DNA from: Streptomyces sp. R44
Lineage (GTDB): Bacteria; Actinomycetota; Actinomycetes; Streptomycetales; Streptomycetaceae
Reading direction: 5' to 3'
Length of the DNA: 64,000 nt
NCBI RefSeq assembly: GCF_041053105.1
Contig: NZ_CP163444.1
Location: 5,208,001 to 5,272,000, forward strand
Below, piece after piece: positions 8,010 through 16,548 of this stretch. The notes under the pieces are model-generated. The model was given only the letters and a program-made list of their open reading frames with translations, was not told the DNA's origin and ran no database searches. The stretch's first letter is position 1. The number at the start of each line of letters is the position of its first letter. The position numbers and the translations under genes are program-made.

Positions 8010-8849
8010 TCAGGCCACGGAGGTGGCGCCCGGCCCCTCTTCCCGCGCCCCGTCGCCCGTCCCGGAGGCGGCCGGACCACCGGCGTCGAGGGCCTCCCGG
8101 ACCCCGGCGGCCACCGTCGGATGCACCGGCAGCGCGAGATGACCGATCCCGCTCACCCGCACGTTGTGCACGAGCAGGTCGGGATGGTCGAGACGGGCGG
8201 TCTCCACGGGCACCATCACCTGGTCCAGATCGCTCCAGAAGCTCACGAACCGCGTCCGGCAGCCGGGCGCGGGCCCGGCGAGCTCCCGCAGGACCTCCGA
8301 ACCGGGCCGCATCTGCCGCACCAGCGGATGCGCGTCGGCGAGCGGAGCCACCGTGGTGCCGGAGTGCGGGGTGCCGAGCGTGACCAGGGTGCGGACCCGG
8401 GTGTCACCGCCCAGTCGCTGCACGTAATAGCGGGCGATCAGCCCGCCCAGACTGTGCCCGACGATGTCGACCTCGTCGTGCCCGGTACGGGCGCGGATCT
8501 CGTCGACCCGGCGGCCGAGCAGCTCGGCGGCGGCCCGCAGGTCGCAGGTGAGCGGGGAGTAGTTGAGCGACTCGACACAGTCACGGCCGTGCCGGGTGAG
8601 GGAACGGCGCAGCAGGACGAAGACCGAGCGGTTGTCGACGAAACCGTGCAGCAGGACCACCGGGCGGCTGCCCGGGGCGATCGTCGTGGCCGGTGCGGCG
8701 GGGTCGGCGGTGGGGTCCGCGGTGGGGTCCGACGTGGGGGAGACCCGCTCGGCGACGATCCCGTACGGGTAGAGGACGAGATGGCCGGTGAGGATCGCGA
8801 CTTCCAGCGCGGTGGCCTTCATCAGGGCGGTGACCTTGCCGAGCTCCAT
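8010..8849 (-). CDS. Lipase/esterase of the alpha/beta-hydrolase fold, membrane-anchored or secreted
   Basis: A 279-residue hydrolase. The ATG at 8849 is preceded by GGGAGG at a 6-nt spacing, better than any upstream in-frame start. A hydrophobic N-terminal segment ([14 protein letters not shown]) may be a signal or anchor. A Pro/Thr/Asp repeat-like linker ([14 protein letters not shown]) precedes the fold. The oxyanion-hole motif is VVLLHGF, the nucleophile elbow is GHSLGG, and the C-terminal catalytic His is probably in GIGHLALP; the acid is likely the Asp in SFWSDLDQ. This arrangement matches triacylglycerol lipase/PGAP1-like secreted lipases of Streptomyces. The substrate is unknown. It stands alone, with a 223-bp gap to the M23 gene. 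Confidence 0.85.
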   Translation of the reverse strand: MELGKVTALMKATALEVAILTGHLVLYPYGIVAERVSPTSDPTADPTADPAAPATTIAPGSRPVVLLHGFVDNRSVFVLLRRSLTRHGRDCVESLNYSPLTCDLRAAAELLGRRVDEIRARTGHDEVDIVGHSLGGLIARYYVQRLGGDTRVRTLVTLGTPHSGTTVAPLADAHPLVRQMRPGSEVLRELAGPAPGCRTRFVSFWSDLDQVMVPVETARLDHPDLLVHNVRVSGIGHLALPVHPTVAAGVREALDAGGPAASGTGDGAREEGPGATSVA

Positions 8850-9151
8850 GGCCGGCCTCCCGAACGGCACGCGGGGCGCGAACGGTACGCCGGTCCGCCG
8901 CGCCCCCGCGCCGCACGGACGGCGGCACGGGGGCGCGGCGACCTCGTCGCGGCTCCCTTCGCGACCGGCCCCGCTCGCGGCTGGTGGGCCCAGGAGGAGG
9001 GCCCGTGAGCGGGGACGGCGCAGAGCGAACATGTCCCACGTGTGATTTCCCCCTCGGTCGCCACCGCGAAACGGCCGGGTGCGGGATGCTGGAGATAACG
9101 TTCGTTCACCTCCCCGGCAACGAGGCGCGGGGGTCGCATGTGGAGGCAGTC
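8850..9151. other. 302-bp intergenic region with a 13-bp perfect hairpin (8896-8940)
   Basis: CGCCGCGCCCCCG (8896-8908) is the exact reverse complement of 8928-8940, with a 19-nt loop. It lies between divergent genes, where a terminator is not expected. A strong AGGAGGAGG at 8992-9000 precedes a GTG (9005) that is in frame with icmB; see the findings. GATAAC near 9094 could be a -10 element for icmB. No other gene is evident. Confidence 0.6.
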
Positions 9152-9559
9152 ATGGGTGTGAGCGGTCCGATCCGCGTGGTGGTCGCCAAGCCGGGTCTCG
9201 ACGGCCACGATCGCGGAGCCAAGGTGATCGCGCGGGCGCTCCGCGACGCCGGCATGGAGGTCATCTACACCGGGCTCCACCAGACGCCCGAGCAGATCGT
9301 CGACACCGCGATCCAGGAGGACGCCGACGCGATCGGTCTCTCGATCCTCTCCGGAGCGCACAACACGCTGTTCGTGAAGGTCCTGGAGCTCCTCAAGGAC
9401 CGCGACGCGGAGGACATCAAGGTCTTCGGCGGCGGCATCATCCCCGACGCGGACATCCCGCCGCTGAAGGAGAAGGGCGTCGCGGAGATCTTCACGCCGG
9501 GCGCGACGACCACGTCGATCGTCGACTGGGTGAACGCGAACGTCCGCGTCGCCGCGTGA
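9152..9559 (+). CDS. icmB: Cobalamin-binding small subunit of isobutyryl-CoA mutase
   Basis: A 135-residue stand-alone B12-binding domain. It carries the base-off/His-on signature: [14 protein letters not shown] (the DxHxxG motif, His ligand to cobalt), then LSILSGAH and VFGGGIIP, which cradle the nucleotide tail. In Streptomyces the small IcmB subunit (about 136 residues) pairs with the large IcmA subunit to interconvert isobutyryl- and n-butyryl-CoA, feeding polyketide and valine/fatty-acid metabolism. No large subunit is encoded here, which is the usual arrangement. GGAGG lies 5 nt before the ATG. Methylmalonyl-CoA mutase C-terminal domains are related, but the free-standing length favours icmB. 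Confidence 0.85.
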   Translation: MGVSGPIRVVVAKPGLDGHDRGAKVIARALRDAGMEVIYTGLHQTPEQIVDTAIQEDADAIGLSILSGAHNTLFVKVLELLKDRDAEDIKVFGGGIIPDADIPPLKEKGVAEIFTPGATTTSIVDWVNANVRVAA

Positions 9560-9583
9560 TCCGACGCGCGATGCGCAGGTGAC

Positions 9584-9613
9584 GACAGGGCCCTCCTGAA
9601 CGGGGGCCCTGTC
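9584..9613. terminator. Intrinsic terminator after icmB
   Basis: GACAGGGCCC (9584-9593) pairs perfectly with GGGCCCTGTC (9604-9613) across a 10-nt loop, between convergent icmB and the DUF5691 gene. Just beyond, the sequence GTTCAGGGG(T)TCCTCCTC occurs twice in tandem (about 9617-9654). Confidence 0.85.
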
Positions 9614-9680
9614 GCCGTTCAGGGGTTCCTCCTCGTTCAGGGGGTCCTCCTCGCGGGCGTGGTTCCGGCGGGCCCGCGCC

Positions 9681-11345
9681 TCAGGGGGCGGACGGCTGTA
9701 CGGGGGCGGGCTCCGGTGGCATGAGCTCGGCGCGCATCGCCGCTCGGAGCCGTAGCGTCGAGACCAGGCGCTGGAAGGCCTCCGCCCAGTAGTCGCCCGC
9801 GCCGGGGGAGTGGTCCTCCGCCTCGTCGGGGCGGGCGGTCAGGGACTCCAGCTGCCGTGCCGCCTCCGGGGCGAGGCAGCGCTCCGCCAGGCCCATCACC
9901 CCGCTGAAGCTCCACGGGTAACTGCCCGCCTCCCGCGCGATGTCGAGGGCGTCGATCACCGCAGCCCCGAGCGGCTCCGCCCACGGGACGGCGCAGACAC
10001 CGAGCAGCTGGAACGCCTCCGAGAGGCCATGGGCCGCGACGAACGAGGCGACCCAGCGCGCCCGTTCCTCCAGGGGCAGCGTCGACAGGAGCTGGGCCCG
10101 CTCGGCCAGGGACGAGGTGCCGGGGCCCGTCGCGGGCGGTGTCGAGGGGGCACCGAGCAGCGCCCGCGACCAGGCCGGGTCCCGCTGACGCACGGCGGCC
10201 CGGCACCAGGCCGCGTGCAGCTCGCCCTGCCAGTCGTCGGCGACCGGCAGCGCCACGATCTCCTCCGGGGTGCGGCCCCCGAACCTGGCCGGCCAGGAGG
10301 GCAGTGGCGCGGCCTCGACGAGCTGGCCCAGCCACCAGGAACGCTCGCCCCGGCCCGCCGGAGGCGTCGCCGCAAGACCGTCCCGCTGCATCGCCGCGTC
10401 GCACTCGTGCGGGGCCTCGACCGCGATCGTCGGCACCGGGGCCGTACGGTCCAGACCGACGCAGGTGGCGGCCCGGACCGCCATCCGGCCCGCGAGAGCG
10501 GAGGCCGGCAGGGCGGAGAGCAGCTCGGCCGCGGTGGCCCGGACATTACGGCTCCGGTCGCCGAGGGCCTCCTCCAGGAACTCCTCGTCGGCGTCGGACA
10601 GTCCGGTCCGCAGCGAGTCCAGGAACATCAGCCGGTCCTCCGCCCGCTCGGCGGACCACGTGGAGGCGAGCAGCGCGAGACCGGCGGCGGGGTCCTCGGT
10701 CCGCACGGCGGCGAGCAGGGCGACCCGCTCGGCGAACAGGCCCTCCTCCCACAGGGCGCGGACCCCCTCCGGGTCCTGCGGGGACGGGAGGTTGCCGCCC
10801 GCGCCCGTGCCCCGGAGGGCGAACCTCCACTCGGGGTTGAGCCGGGCCAGCCACAGACCGCGCGGACCGGCCAGCCGCAGCGCCTGGGGCCGCAGATCGG
10901 TGCGGGCCCTGGCCGCGTCGAGCAGCGCCGGCAGGGCGGCGGGCGAGGCCTTGTATCCGTACCGGTTGGCGAGGGCCAGCCACTGGGGGAGCAGCTCGGC
11001 CAGGTCGGGAGCGGCCCCGCGCCGCCCGGCGGGCGAGGGTGCGGCCCGGCCGGCGAGCAGCTGGTCGAGCCGGCGCCGGGCGGCCTCGGGCAGCGGGGCG
11101 CGAGGGTCCTCCGGCGCGGGGTCCGGCAAGGGCGCGGCGGGCCCGGGCCGCAGCCCCGCCCTGCGCCGTACGGTGTGCAGCGCGGCCGCGTCGAGCAGCG
11201 CGTCCGGCATGTCCCGGGGTGCCGTCGAGCCCGCGAGCCCGGCGGGCGGCCGCCGGTCCGTGCCGAGCAGCGCCGAGCTGACGAGCTCGTCCCAGGCCGC
11301 GTCGTCGGCGGGGGGCGTGGTGGAGGTGGTCGTGGTGGTGTCCAT
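9681..11345 (-). CDS. DUF5691-family protein, partner of the MoxR/VWA/SWIM set
   Basis: A 554-residue soluble protein rich in Ala, Leu and Arg, with a helical, HEAT-like appearance. Examples are the repeated segments EERLMFLDSL-type helices and RSRNVRATAAELLSALP, which reads like one HEAT repeat. No catalytic motif is visible. The ATG at 11345 has GGGAGGAG four bases upstream; the N-terminus MDTTTTTSTTPP is low-complexity and DDAAWDELVSSALLGTDRRP is the conserved-looking beginning. It lies 131 bp downstream of the SWIM gene on the same strand and is probably co-transcribed from the damage-type promoter at 12831-12853. Family assignment is from memory of proteins encoded beside SWIM/MoxR genes. 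The function is not known; a scaffold or adaptor role is an inference. Confidence 0.75.
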   Translation of the reverse strand: MDTTTTTSTTPPADDAAWDELVSSALLGTDRRPPAGLAGSTAPRDMPDALLDAAALHTVRRRAGLRPGPAAPLPDPAPEDPRAPLPEAARRRLDQLLAGRAAPSPAGRRGAAPDLAELLPQWLALANRYGYKASPAALPALLDAARARTDLRPQALRLAGPRGLWLARLNPEWRFALRGTGAGGNLPSPQDPEGVRALWEEGLFAERVALLAAVRTEDPAAGLALLASTWSAERAEDRLMFLDSLRTGLSDADEEFLEEALGDRSRNVRATAAELLSALPASALAGRMAVRAATCVGLDRTAPVPTIAVEAPHECDAAMQRDGLAATPPAGRGERSWWLGQLVEAAPLPSWPARFGGRTPEEIVALPVADDWQGELHAAWCRAAVRQRDPAWSRALLGAPSTPPATGPGTSSLAERAQLLSTLPLEERARWVASFVAAHGLSEAFQLLGVCAVPWAEPLGAAVIDALDIAREAGSYPWSFSGVMGLAERCLAPEAARQLESLTARPDEAEDHSPGAGDYWAEAFQRLVSTLRLRAAMRAELMPPEPAPVQPSAP

Positions 11346-11395
11346 CGGGCTCCTCCCGTGGGTCGGTGCGCGGTGGTCGGGTCCTTGAGGGGTGG

Positions 11396-11476
11396 ACGTC
11401 ATGTGAGCGGGCGTCATGCGGGTGTGGGTGTCATGCGGGTGGGTGTCACAGGGGCCGGCCTCATATCGAGGGGGCG
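11396..11476. repeat. Short direct repeats between the SWIM and DUF5691 genes
   Basis: The motif GTCATG(T/C)G(A/G)G occurs about five times in 80 bp (GCGTCATGTGAG, GCGTCATGCGGG, GTGTCATGCGGG, and the copy ending at the SWIM stop). The unit spacing is irregular, about 15-17 bp for the clearest copies. No hairpin or promoter is evident. Confidence 0.6.
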
Positions 11477-12823
11477 TCATGTGAGGGGGACCGTCTCGCC
11501 CGGTGTCTCCGGCGACCAGGCGGCGAGCGGGGTGAACCCCCGGTGCCCGCACTCCCCGAAGACGGTCACCGGGGCGCCGCCGGACAGGGCGAGCAGGCGC
11601 CAGAGGCCGGGCCGGGACTGGGCGGCGGGCGTCAGGGGCAGCGCCTCGCGGCCGTCGGCGTCGGCGAGCTGCCAGCCGTACTCCGCGCGGGCCGGGACGA
11701 CCCCGCTCAGCGTCACGGGCCAGGACTCCAGCCACGGGTCCTCGGACAGCGCGCGGCCGTACGCGTCGAGTGCCGCGCCGACCGGTCCGCCCGCCGGCGG
11801 GGCGACGGGGCCCGCGACCGGGACGAACCGCTCGCCCGGCTCCGCCCGCACCTGCCCGGAGCCGGTGTGCGGGGTCAGTTCGCCGTCGAGCAGCGCGCCC
11901 ACGGGGAGCGCGAGCTGGGGCGCCCTGCCCGCCGCGCCGAAGGAGAGGAGGAGGGCGGTGCGGCCGGTCGACGTGCCGTGCAGCCAGATCCGACGGGTGG
12001 TCAGCCGGGAGTCCGCCGCGTCGTACTGGGCGAGGACCAGCCAGTGGTCGCGCACCGGGACGCCGTCGGCCGGGGCGGTGAGGCCCACCCGGGTCCGTAC
12101 CGTCGTCGCGAGCGGGGCGGGCAGCCGGTCCGCCGCCAGCCACGCCCGGTCGAGGAGATGGGTCAGCGCGCACTCCTCCAGGAGCCGCACGGGCCAGCCG
12201 GGCCCCGAGCCCGGTATCGCCCCCAACTCCCGGACCCGCCCCGCGAGTCCCGGCGCCTGGGCGTCGACCATGCGGGCCGCCGTCTCCTCCCACAGCCCGT
12301 ACCCCGCCTGCCCGGCCGCCGCCAGGCCGCCGCGCAGCAGATCGGCCAGCCGCTGCTCCAACTCCCGCGCGCCCGAGGTGATCCGGGCCGCCCGCCGCTC
12401 GGCCCTGCAGCGCGCAGCCTCCGGGTCCGCCGTCGCCGTCGGAGCCGCCTCCCCGGCCCGCCGCCCGGCGTCCGCGCCCCGGGCCCGGCGCGCGGTGAGC
12501 CACTGCGCGGCCCAGTCGGGAGCGGCGGCGTCCTCGGCGGCGATCCCGTCCGCCGCCTGGAGGAGGAGCAGGCCCAGCGCGTGCTTGCAGGGGGACTTCC
12601 GGCTGGGGCAACCGCAGGAGTACGCCGGGCCCGTGGTGTCGACGACCGTCCGGTACGGCGTGCTTCCGCCGCCCTTGCACAGGCCCCAGACGGCGCCGTC
12701 CCCGCTCCCCGTCTCCGACCAGGGCCCGGCCGTGCCGAGCTTGCTCCCCGCTCTGCGCGACGCCTCGTCAGGAGCCAGTGCCAGCACCTGTTCAGCCGTC
12801 CGGCGCACCCCCATGCCATTCAT
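11477..12823 (-). CDS. SWIM zinc-finger protein (YehQ-like)
   Basis: A 448-residue protein with an N-terminal SWIM zinc finger: Cys70, Cys72, Cys79 and His81 in SCGCPSRKSPCKHALG (CxCx6CxH). SWIM fingers bind DNA or proteins and occur in recombination-linked complexes. The remaining about 360 residues are unassigned; they contain a Trp/Leu-rich region and a beta-rich C-terminus. The ATG at 12823 is favoured because a DNA-damage-type -10 (TACCGT) ends exactly 7 nt upstream, predicting a leaderless mRNA; an internal ATG three codons later has a weak GAAGG. It is divergent from the MoxR gene. In E. coli the related SWIM protein YehQ is encoded beside MoxR-like YehL and VWA-domain YehP. Confidence 0.82.
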   Translation of the reverse strand: MNGMGVRRTAEQVLALAPDEASRRAGSKLGTAGPWSETGSGDGAVWGLCKGGGSTPYRTVVDTTGPAYSCGCPSRKSPCKHALGLLLLQAADGIAAEDAAAPDWAAQWLTARRARGADAGRRAGEAAPTATADPEAARCRAERRAARITSGARELEQRLADLLRGGLAAAGQAGYGLWEETAARMVDAQAPGLAGRVRELGAIPGSGPGWPVRLLEECALTHLLDRAWLAADRLPAPLATTVRTRVGLTAPADGVPVRDHWLVLAQYDAADSRLTTRRIWLHGTSTGRTALLLSFGAAGRAPQLALPVGALLDGELTPHTGSGQVRAEPGERFVPVAGPVAPPAGGPVGAALDAYGRALSEDPWLESWPVTLSGVVPARAEYGWQLADADGREALPLTPAAQSRPGLWRLLALSGGAPVTVFGECGHRGFTPLAAWSPETPGETVPLT

Positions 12824-12830
12824 GCCTTCG

Positions 12831-12853
12831 ACGGTAGAGGTCGCCACTGACAA
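12831..12853 (-). promoter_or_regulatory. RecA-NDp/PafBC-type promoter of the SWIM-DUF5691 operon
   Basis: On the minus strand TTGTCAGTG (12853-12845), exactly 8 nt, then TACCGT (12836-12831) is a full match to the mycobacterial LexA-independent DNA-damage promoter. Two more 12-bp units upstream, TTGTCAGGGGCG (12865-12854) and TGGTCAGGGGCA (12877-12866), repeat the -35-like box in register. Confidence 0.8.
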
Positions 12854-12891
12854 CGCCCCTGACAATGCCCCTGACCAGCGGTGACATCCGA

Positions 12892-12914
12892 TTGTCAGTG
12901 GCATGGTGCACGGT
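12892..12914 (+). promoter_or_regulatory. Candidate PafBC-type promoter of the MoxR-DUF5682-VWA operon
   Basis: TTGTCAGTG (12892-12900), 8 nt, then CACGGT (12909-12914). The upstream box is perfect, but the -10 begins with C instead of T. With flanking bases, TTGTCAGTGGC forms an 11-bp inverted repeat with 12843-12853, so two such promoters lie back to back 38 bp apart. Confidence 0.55.
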
Positions 12915-12952
12915 GGATCGCACAGCAGGTCGAACGATCTGGAGGGGGATCC

Positions 12953-14110
12953 ATGCCCGTGCCCGAAACCATCGCGAAGCCCGGTTCCGGTGTCGAGACG
13001 GACACCGGAGCGGGACGGCAGCAGACCGCCGCCGAGGCCCTGCGGCCGCACGCCGAGCACGCCTTCGCCCATGAACTCGCGGCCCTCGCCGCCGCCGACG
13101 ACCGGCCCCGGCCCGCCCGCTGGCGCCTCTCGCCCTGGGCCGTCGCCACCTACCTCCTCGGCGGCACGCTCCCCGACGGGACCGTCGTCACGCCCAAGTA
13201 CGTCGGACCGCGCCGCATCGTGGAAGTCGCCGTCACCACCCTCGCCACCGACCGGGCGCTGCTCCTGCTCGGTGTCCCCGGCACCGCGAAGACCTGGGTC
13301 TCCGAGCACCTCGCCGCCGCCGTCAGCGGCGACTCCACCCTCCTCGTCCAGGGCACCGCCGGCACGCCCGAGGAGGCCATCCGGTACGGCTGGAACTACG
13401 CCCGGCTCCTCGCGCACGGGCCCAGCCGGGACGCCCTCGTGCCCAGCCCCGTCATGCGCGCGATGTCCCATGGCAAGACCGCCCGCGTCGAAGAGCTCAC
13501 CCGCATCCCCGCCGACGTGCAGGACACCCTCATCACGATCCTGTCCGAGAAGACCCTGCCCGTCCCCGAACTGGGCGAGGAGGTGCAGGCCGTCCCCGGC
13601 TTCAACCTGATCGCCACCGCCAACGACCGCGACCGGGGCGTCAACGAACTCTCCAGCGCCCTGCGCCGCCGCTTCAACACCGTCGTCCTCCCGCTGCCCG
13701 CGACCCCCGAGGCCGAGGTCGACATCGTCGCCCGCCGGGTCGAACAGCTCGGACGCTCCCTCGAACTGCCCGCCCTGCCCGACGGCGTCGACGAGATCCG
13801 CCGGGTCGTCACCGTCTTCCGCGAGCTGCGGGACGGGGTCACCACCGACGGCCGGACGAGGGTCAAGTCCCCCTCGGGGACGCTCTCCACGGCCGAGGCG
13901 ATCTCCGTCGTCACCGGCGGACTCGCCCTCGCCGCCCACTTCGGCGACGGCGTCCTGCGCCCCGCCGACATCGCCGCCGGCATCCTCGGCGCGGTCGTCC
14001 GCGACCCGGCGGCCGACCGGGTCGTCTGGCAGGAGTACCTGGAGACGGTCGTACGGGAGAGAGACGGCTGGAAGGACTTCTACCGCGCCTGCCGCGAGGT
14101 GAGCGCATGA
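12953..14110 (+). CDS. MoxR-family AAA+ ATPase (YehL-like)
   Basis: A 385-residue AAA+ ATPase that probably forms a hexamer and remodels client proteins with the VWA partner encoded two genes downstream. The nucleotide-binding core has Walker A GVPGTAKTW (about residues 107-115), the pore-loop region GTPEEAIRYGWNYARLL, an acidic Walker B-like VEELTRIPADVQDTL, sensor 1 IATANDRDRG and the arginine-finger region SSALRRRF. The helical lid contains VKSPSGTLSTAEAISVVTG. GGAGGGG lies 5 nt before the ATG. The stop overlaps the next start (ATGA). The Walker B lacks the usual DE pair of canonical MoxR, as in the YehL subgroup. This is the core enzyme of the DNA-damage-linked cluster proposed here. Confidence 0.9.
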   Translation: MPVPETIAKPGSGVETDTGAGRQQTAAEALRPHAEHAFAHELAALAAADDRPRPARWRLSPWAVATYLLGGTLPDGTVVTPKYVGPRRIVEVAVTTLATDRALLLLGVPGTAKTWVSEHLAAAVSGDSTLLVQGTAGTPEEAIRYGWNYARLLAHGPSRDALVPSPVMRAMSHGKTARVEELTRIPADVQDTLITILSEKTLPVPELGEEVQAVPGFNLIATANDRDRGVNELSSALRRRFNTVVLPLPATPEAEVDIVARRVEQLGRSLELPALPDGVDEIRRVVTVFRELRDGVTTDGRTRVKSPSGTLSTAEAISVVTGGLALAAHFGDGVLRPADIAAGILGAVVRDPAADRVVWQEYLETVVRERDGWKDFYRACREVSA

Positions 14111-16548
14111 CGCCCACGGCATCGGAGCTGTCTCGGGACGTGCGTCCGGACGTGGGCCCGGCCTCGGGTGTCGGCGCCGGGGGCCGCCGGCCGCGGGGTG
14201 GGCCCCTGTTGCTCGGGGTGCGGCATCACGGGCCCGGGTCCGCGCGGGGGGTGCGGGCCGCCCTGGAGGCGGAGCGGCCCGCCGCGGTGCTCGTCGAGGG
14301 CCCCGCCGAGGCCGACGCCCTCGTGCGGCTCGCCGCCGACCCCGGCATGCGGCCGCCCGTCGCGCTGCTCGCCCACGCCGTGGACGACCCCGGGCGGGCC
14401 GCTTTCTGGCCGATGGCCGCGTTCTCGCCCGAGTGGGTCGCGATCCGCTGGGCCCTCGACCACGGCGCCGCCGTCCGCTTCGTCGACCTGCCCGCCGCCC
14501 ACACCCTCGCCGCCGCCGACCCCACCTGGAGCGACGAGGAGGAGGAAGTCAGTGGGAGCGGTCTGCGGATCGACCCCGTTGCCGAACTGGCCAGGACCGC
14601 CGGGTACGAGGACGCCGAGCGCTGGTGGGAGGACGTCGTCGAGCTGCGCGGGGACGGCGACCCCACCGCCCCCTTCGAGGCCCTCGCCGAGGCCATGGGC
14701 GCCCTCCGCGAGACGTACGGGCACGGCGGCCACCCCCGCGACCTCGTCCGCGAGGCGTACATGCGGCTCCGGCTGCGCGCCGCCCGCAAGGAGTTCGGGG
14801 ACTCCGTCGCCGTCGTCTGCGGGGCCTGGCACGTCCCCGCGCTCACCCGCAGGACCACCGTCGCCGCCGACAAGGCCCTCCTGAAGGGCCTGCCCCGGGC
14901 GAAGACCGAACTGACCTGGGTCCCCTGGACCCACCGCAGGCTCGCCCGCCGCTCCGGCTACGGCGCCGGGATCGACGCGCCCGGCTGGTACGGGCACCAC
15001 TTCGCCGCCCCCGACCGGCCCGTCGAACGCTGGATGACCAAGGTCGCCGGCCTGCTCAGGGCCGAGGACCATCCCGTCTCCTCCGCCCACGTCATCGAGG
15101 CCGTCCGGCTCGCCGAGAGCCTCGCCGCCCTGCGCGGCCGCCCGCTCCCCGGCCTCGACGAGACGACCGACGCCGTCCGTGCCGTCCTCTGCGAGGGCTC
15201 CGACGTGCCGCTCGGCCTCGTCCGCGACCGGCTCGTCGTCGGCGACGTCCTCGGCGAGGTCCCGGCCGCCGCCCCCGCCGTACCCCTCCAGCGCGACCTG
15301 GCCCGCCGCCAGCGCAGCCTGCGCCTCAAGCCCGAGGCCGAGGAGCGTGAGCTCGGCCTCGACCTCCGCAAGGACATCGACGGAGAGCGCAGCCGCCTGC
15401 TGCACCGGCTGCGGCTCCTCGGCGTCCACTGGGGCGAGCCGGCCGCCGGACGGGCCGGCACCGGCACCTTCCGGGAGACCTGGCGGCTGCGCTGGGAGCC
15501 CGAGCTGCACGTCCAGGTCGCCGAGGCCGGCGTCTGGGGCACCACCGTCGAGGCCGCCGCCACCGCCAGGGCCGAGTCCCGCGCCCTCGCCGCGACCGCG
15601 CTCACCGACATCACCGCCCTCGCCGAGCAGTGCCTCCTCGCCGGGCTCGCCGACGCCCTGCCCGTCGTCATGCGGGCCCTCGCGGACCGCGCCGCGCTCG
15701 ACACCGACGTCGCCCACCTCGCCGAGGCCCTGCCGGCCCTGGCCCGCTCCCTGCGCTACGGCGATGTCCGCGGCACCGGCACGGCGGCGCTCGGCGAGGT
15801 CGCCGCCGGGCTCGCCGAGCGGATCTGCGTCGGCCTGCCGCCCGCCTGCGCCGGCCTCGACGCGGACGCCGCGACCGGGATGCGGGACCGCCTCGACGCG
15901 GTCCACACGTCGATCGCCCTCCTCCAGGACCATTCCGCAGCGCCGGCCGCGCCCACCGCGCCCACCGCGCCCTCAGCGACCCCAGCACCCACCGCGCCCT
16001 CCGCCCCCGGCACCCCCGTCGCCACCCCCGCCGCCGACCTCCCCCGGCGCTGGGCCGGGGTGCTTCGCAGGCTTGCCGAGCGGGACCGGACACCGGGTGT
16101 CCTTCGGGGGCGGGCCGCACGGCTGCTGCTCGACGAGGGGCGGATCGCCGACCAGGAGGCCGCGGTGCTCATGAGCCGTGCCCTCTCGCCCGGCACCCCG
16201 CCGGCCGACGCCGCCGCCTGGGTCGACGGGTTCGTCGGCGGGGCCTCCGGCGGCGGGCTGCTCCTCGTCCACGACGAGCGGCTCCTCGGGCTCGTCGACG
16301 CCTGGCTGAGCGGTGTGCCGGACGAGGCCTTCGCCGATGTCCTGCCGCTCCTGCGCCGCACCTTCTCCGCGTACGAGACGGGCGTCCGCCGCACCCTCGG
16401 CGAGCTCGTCGCCCGGGGCCCCCGTTCCGGCGGGTCCGGCCCCGCCGCGCCCGGCACGCCCGGCTTCGGGGCCACCCCCGATCGCGCGCGGGCCGACGGC
16501 GTGCTCCCCCTGCTCCACCTCATCCTCGGAAGGGAGGCCCTCACATGA
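14107..16548 (+). CDS. DUF5682-family protein (YehM-like)
   Basis: An 813-residue soluble protein translated by overlap with the MoxR gene (ATGA at 14107). After a variable 40-residue leader it begins with the family-typical LLLGVRHHGPGSARGVRAAL and VLVEGPAEADAL, a segment that resembles TraB/ChaN-like folds: a His pair near the start and PVALLAH. The middle is rich in Arg/Glu helices (LRREL-type), and an Ala/Pro/Thr-repeat linker at nt 15947-16035 (APTAPTAPSATPAPTAPSAP) divides it from a C-terminal helical domain that includes RWAGVLRRLAERDRTPGVLR. No catalytic function is established for the family. Its place between MoxR and VWA genes is conserved in E. coli yehLMP. It probably acts as the specificity or adaptor component. 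Confidence 0.82.
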   Translation: MTPTASELSRDVRPDVGPASGVGAGGRRPRGGPLLLGVRHHGPGSARGVRAALEAERPAAVLVEGPAEADALVRLAADPGMRPPVALLAHAVDDPGRAAFWPMAAFSPEWVAIRWALDHGAAVRFVDLPAAHTLAAADPTWSDEEEEVSGSGLRIDPVAELARTAGYEDAERWWEDVVELRGDGDPTAPFEALAEAMGALRETYGHGGHPRDLVREAYMRLRLRAARKEFGDSVAVVCGAWHVPALTRRTTVAADKALLKGLPRAKTELTWVPWTHRRLARRSGYGAGIDAPGWYGHHFAAPDRPVERWMTKVAGLLRAEDHPVSSAHVIEAVRLAESLAALRGRPLPGLDETTDAVRAVLCEGSDVPLGLVRDRLVVGDVLGEVPAAAPAVPLQRDLARRQRSLRLKPEAEERELGLDLRKDIDGERSRLLHRLRLLGVHWGEPAAGRAGTGTFRETWRLRWEPELHVQVAEAGVWGTTVEAAATARAESRALAATALTDITALAEQCLLAGLADALPVVMRALADRAALDTDVAHLAEALPALARSLRYGDVRGTGTAALGEVAAGLAERICVGLPPACAGLDADAATGMRDRLDAVHTSIALLQDHSAAPAAPTAPTAPSATPAPTAPSAPGTPVATPAADLPRRWAGVLRRLAERDRTPGVLRGRAARLLLDEGRIADQEAAVLMSRALSPGTPPADAAAWVDGFVGGASGGGLLLVHDERLLGLVDAWLSGVPDEAFADVLPLLRRTFSAYETGVRRTLGELVARGPRSGGSGPAAPGTPGFGATPDRARADGVLPLLHLILGREALT

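Noticed and set aside
11346..12680. A single 999-codon gene including DUF5691 and its upstream frame
   Set aside because: The upstream part is the wrong frame of the SWIM gene. The ATG at 11345 with GGGAGGAG marks the true start.
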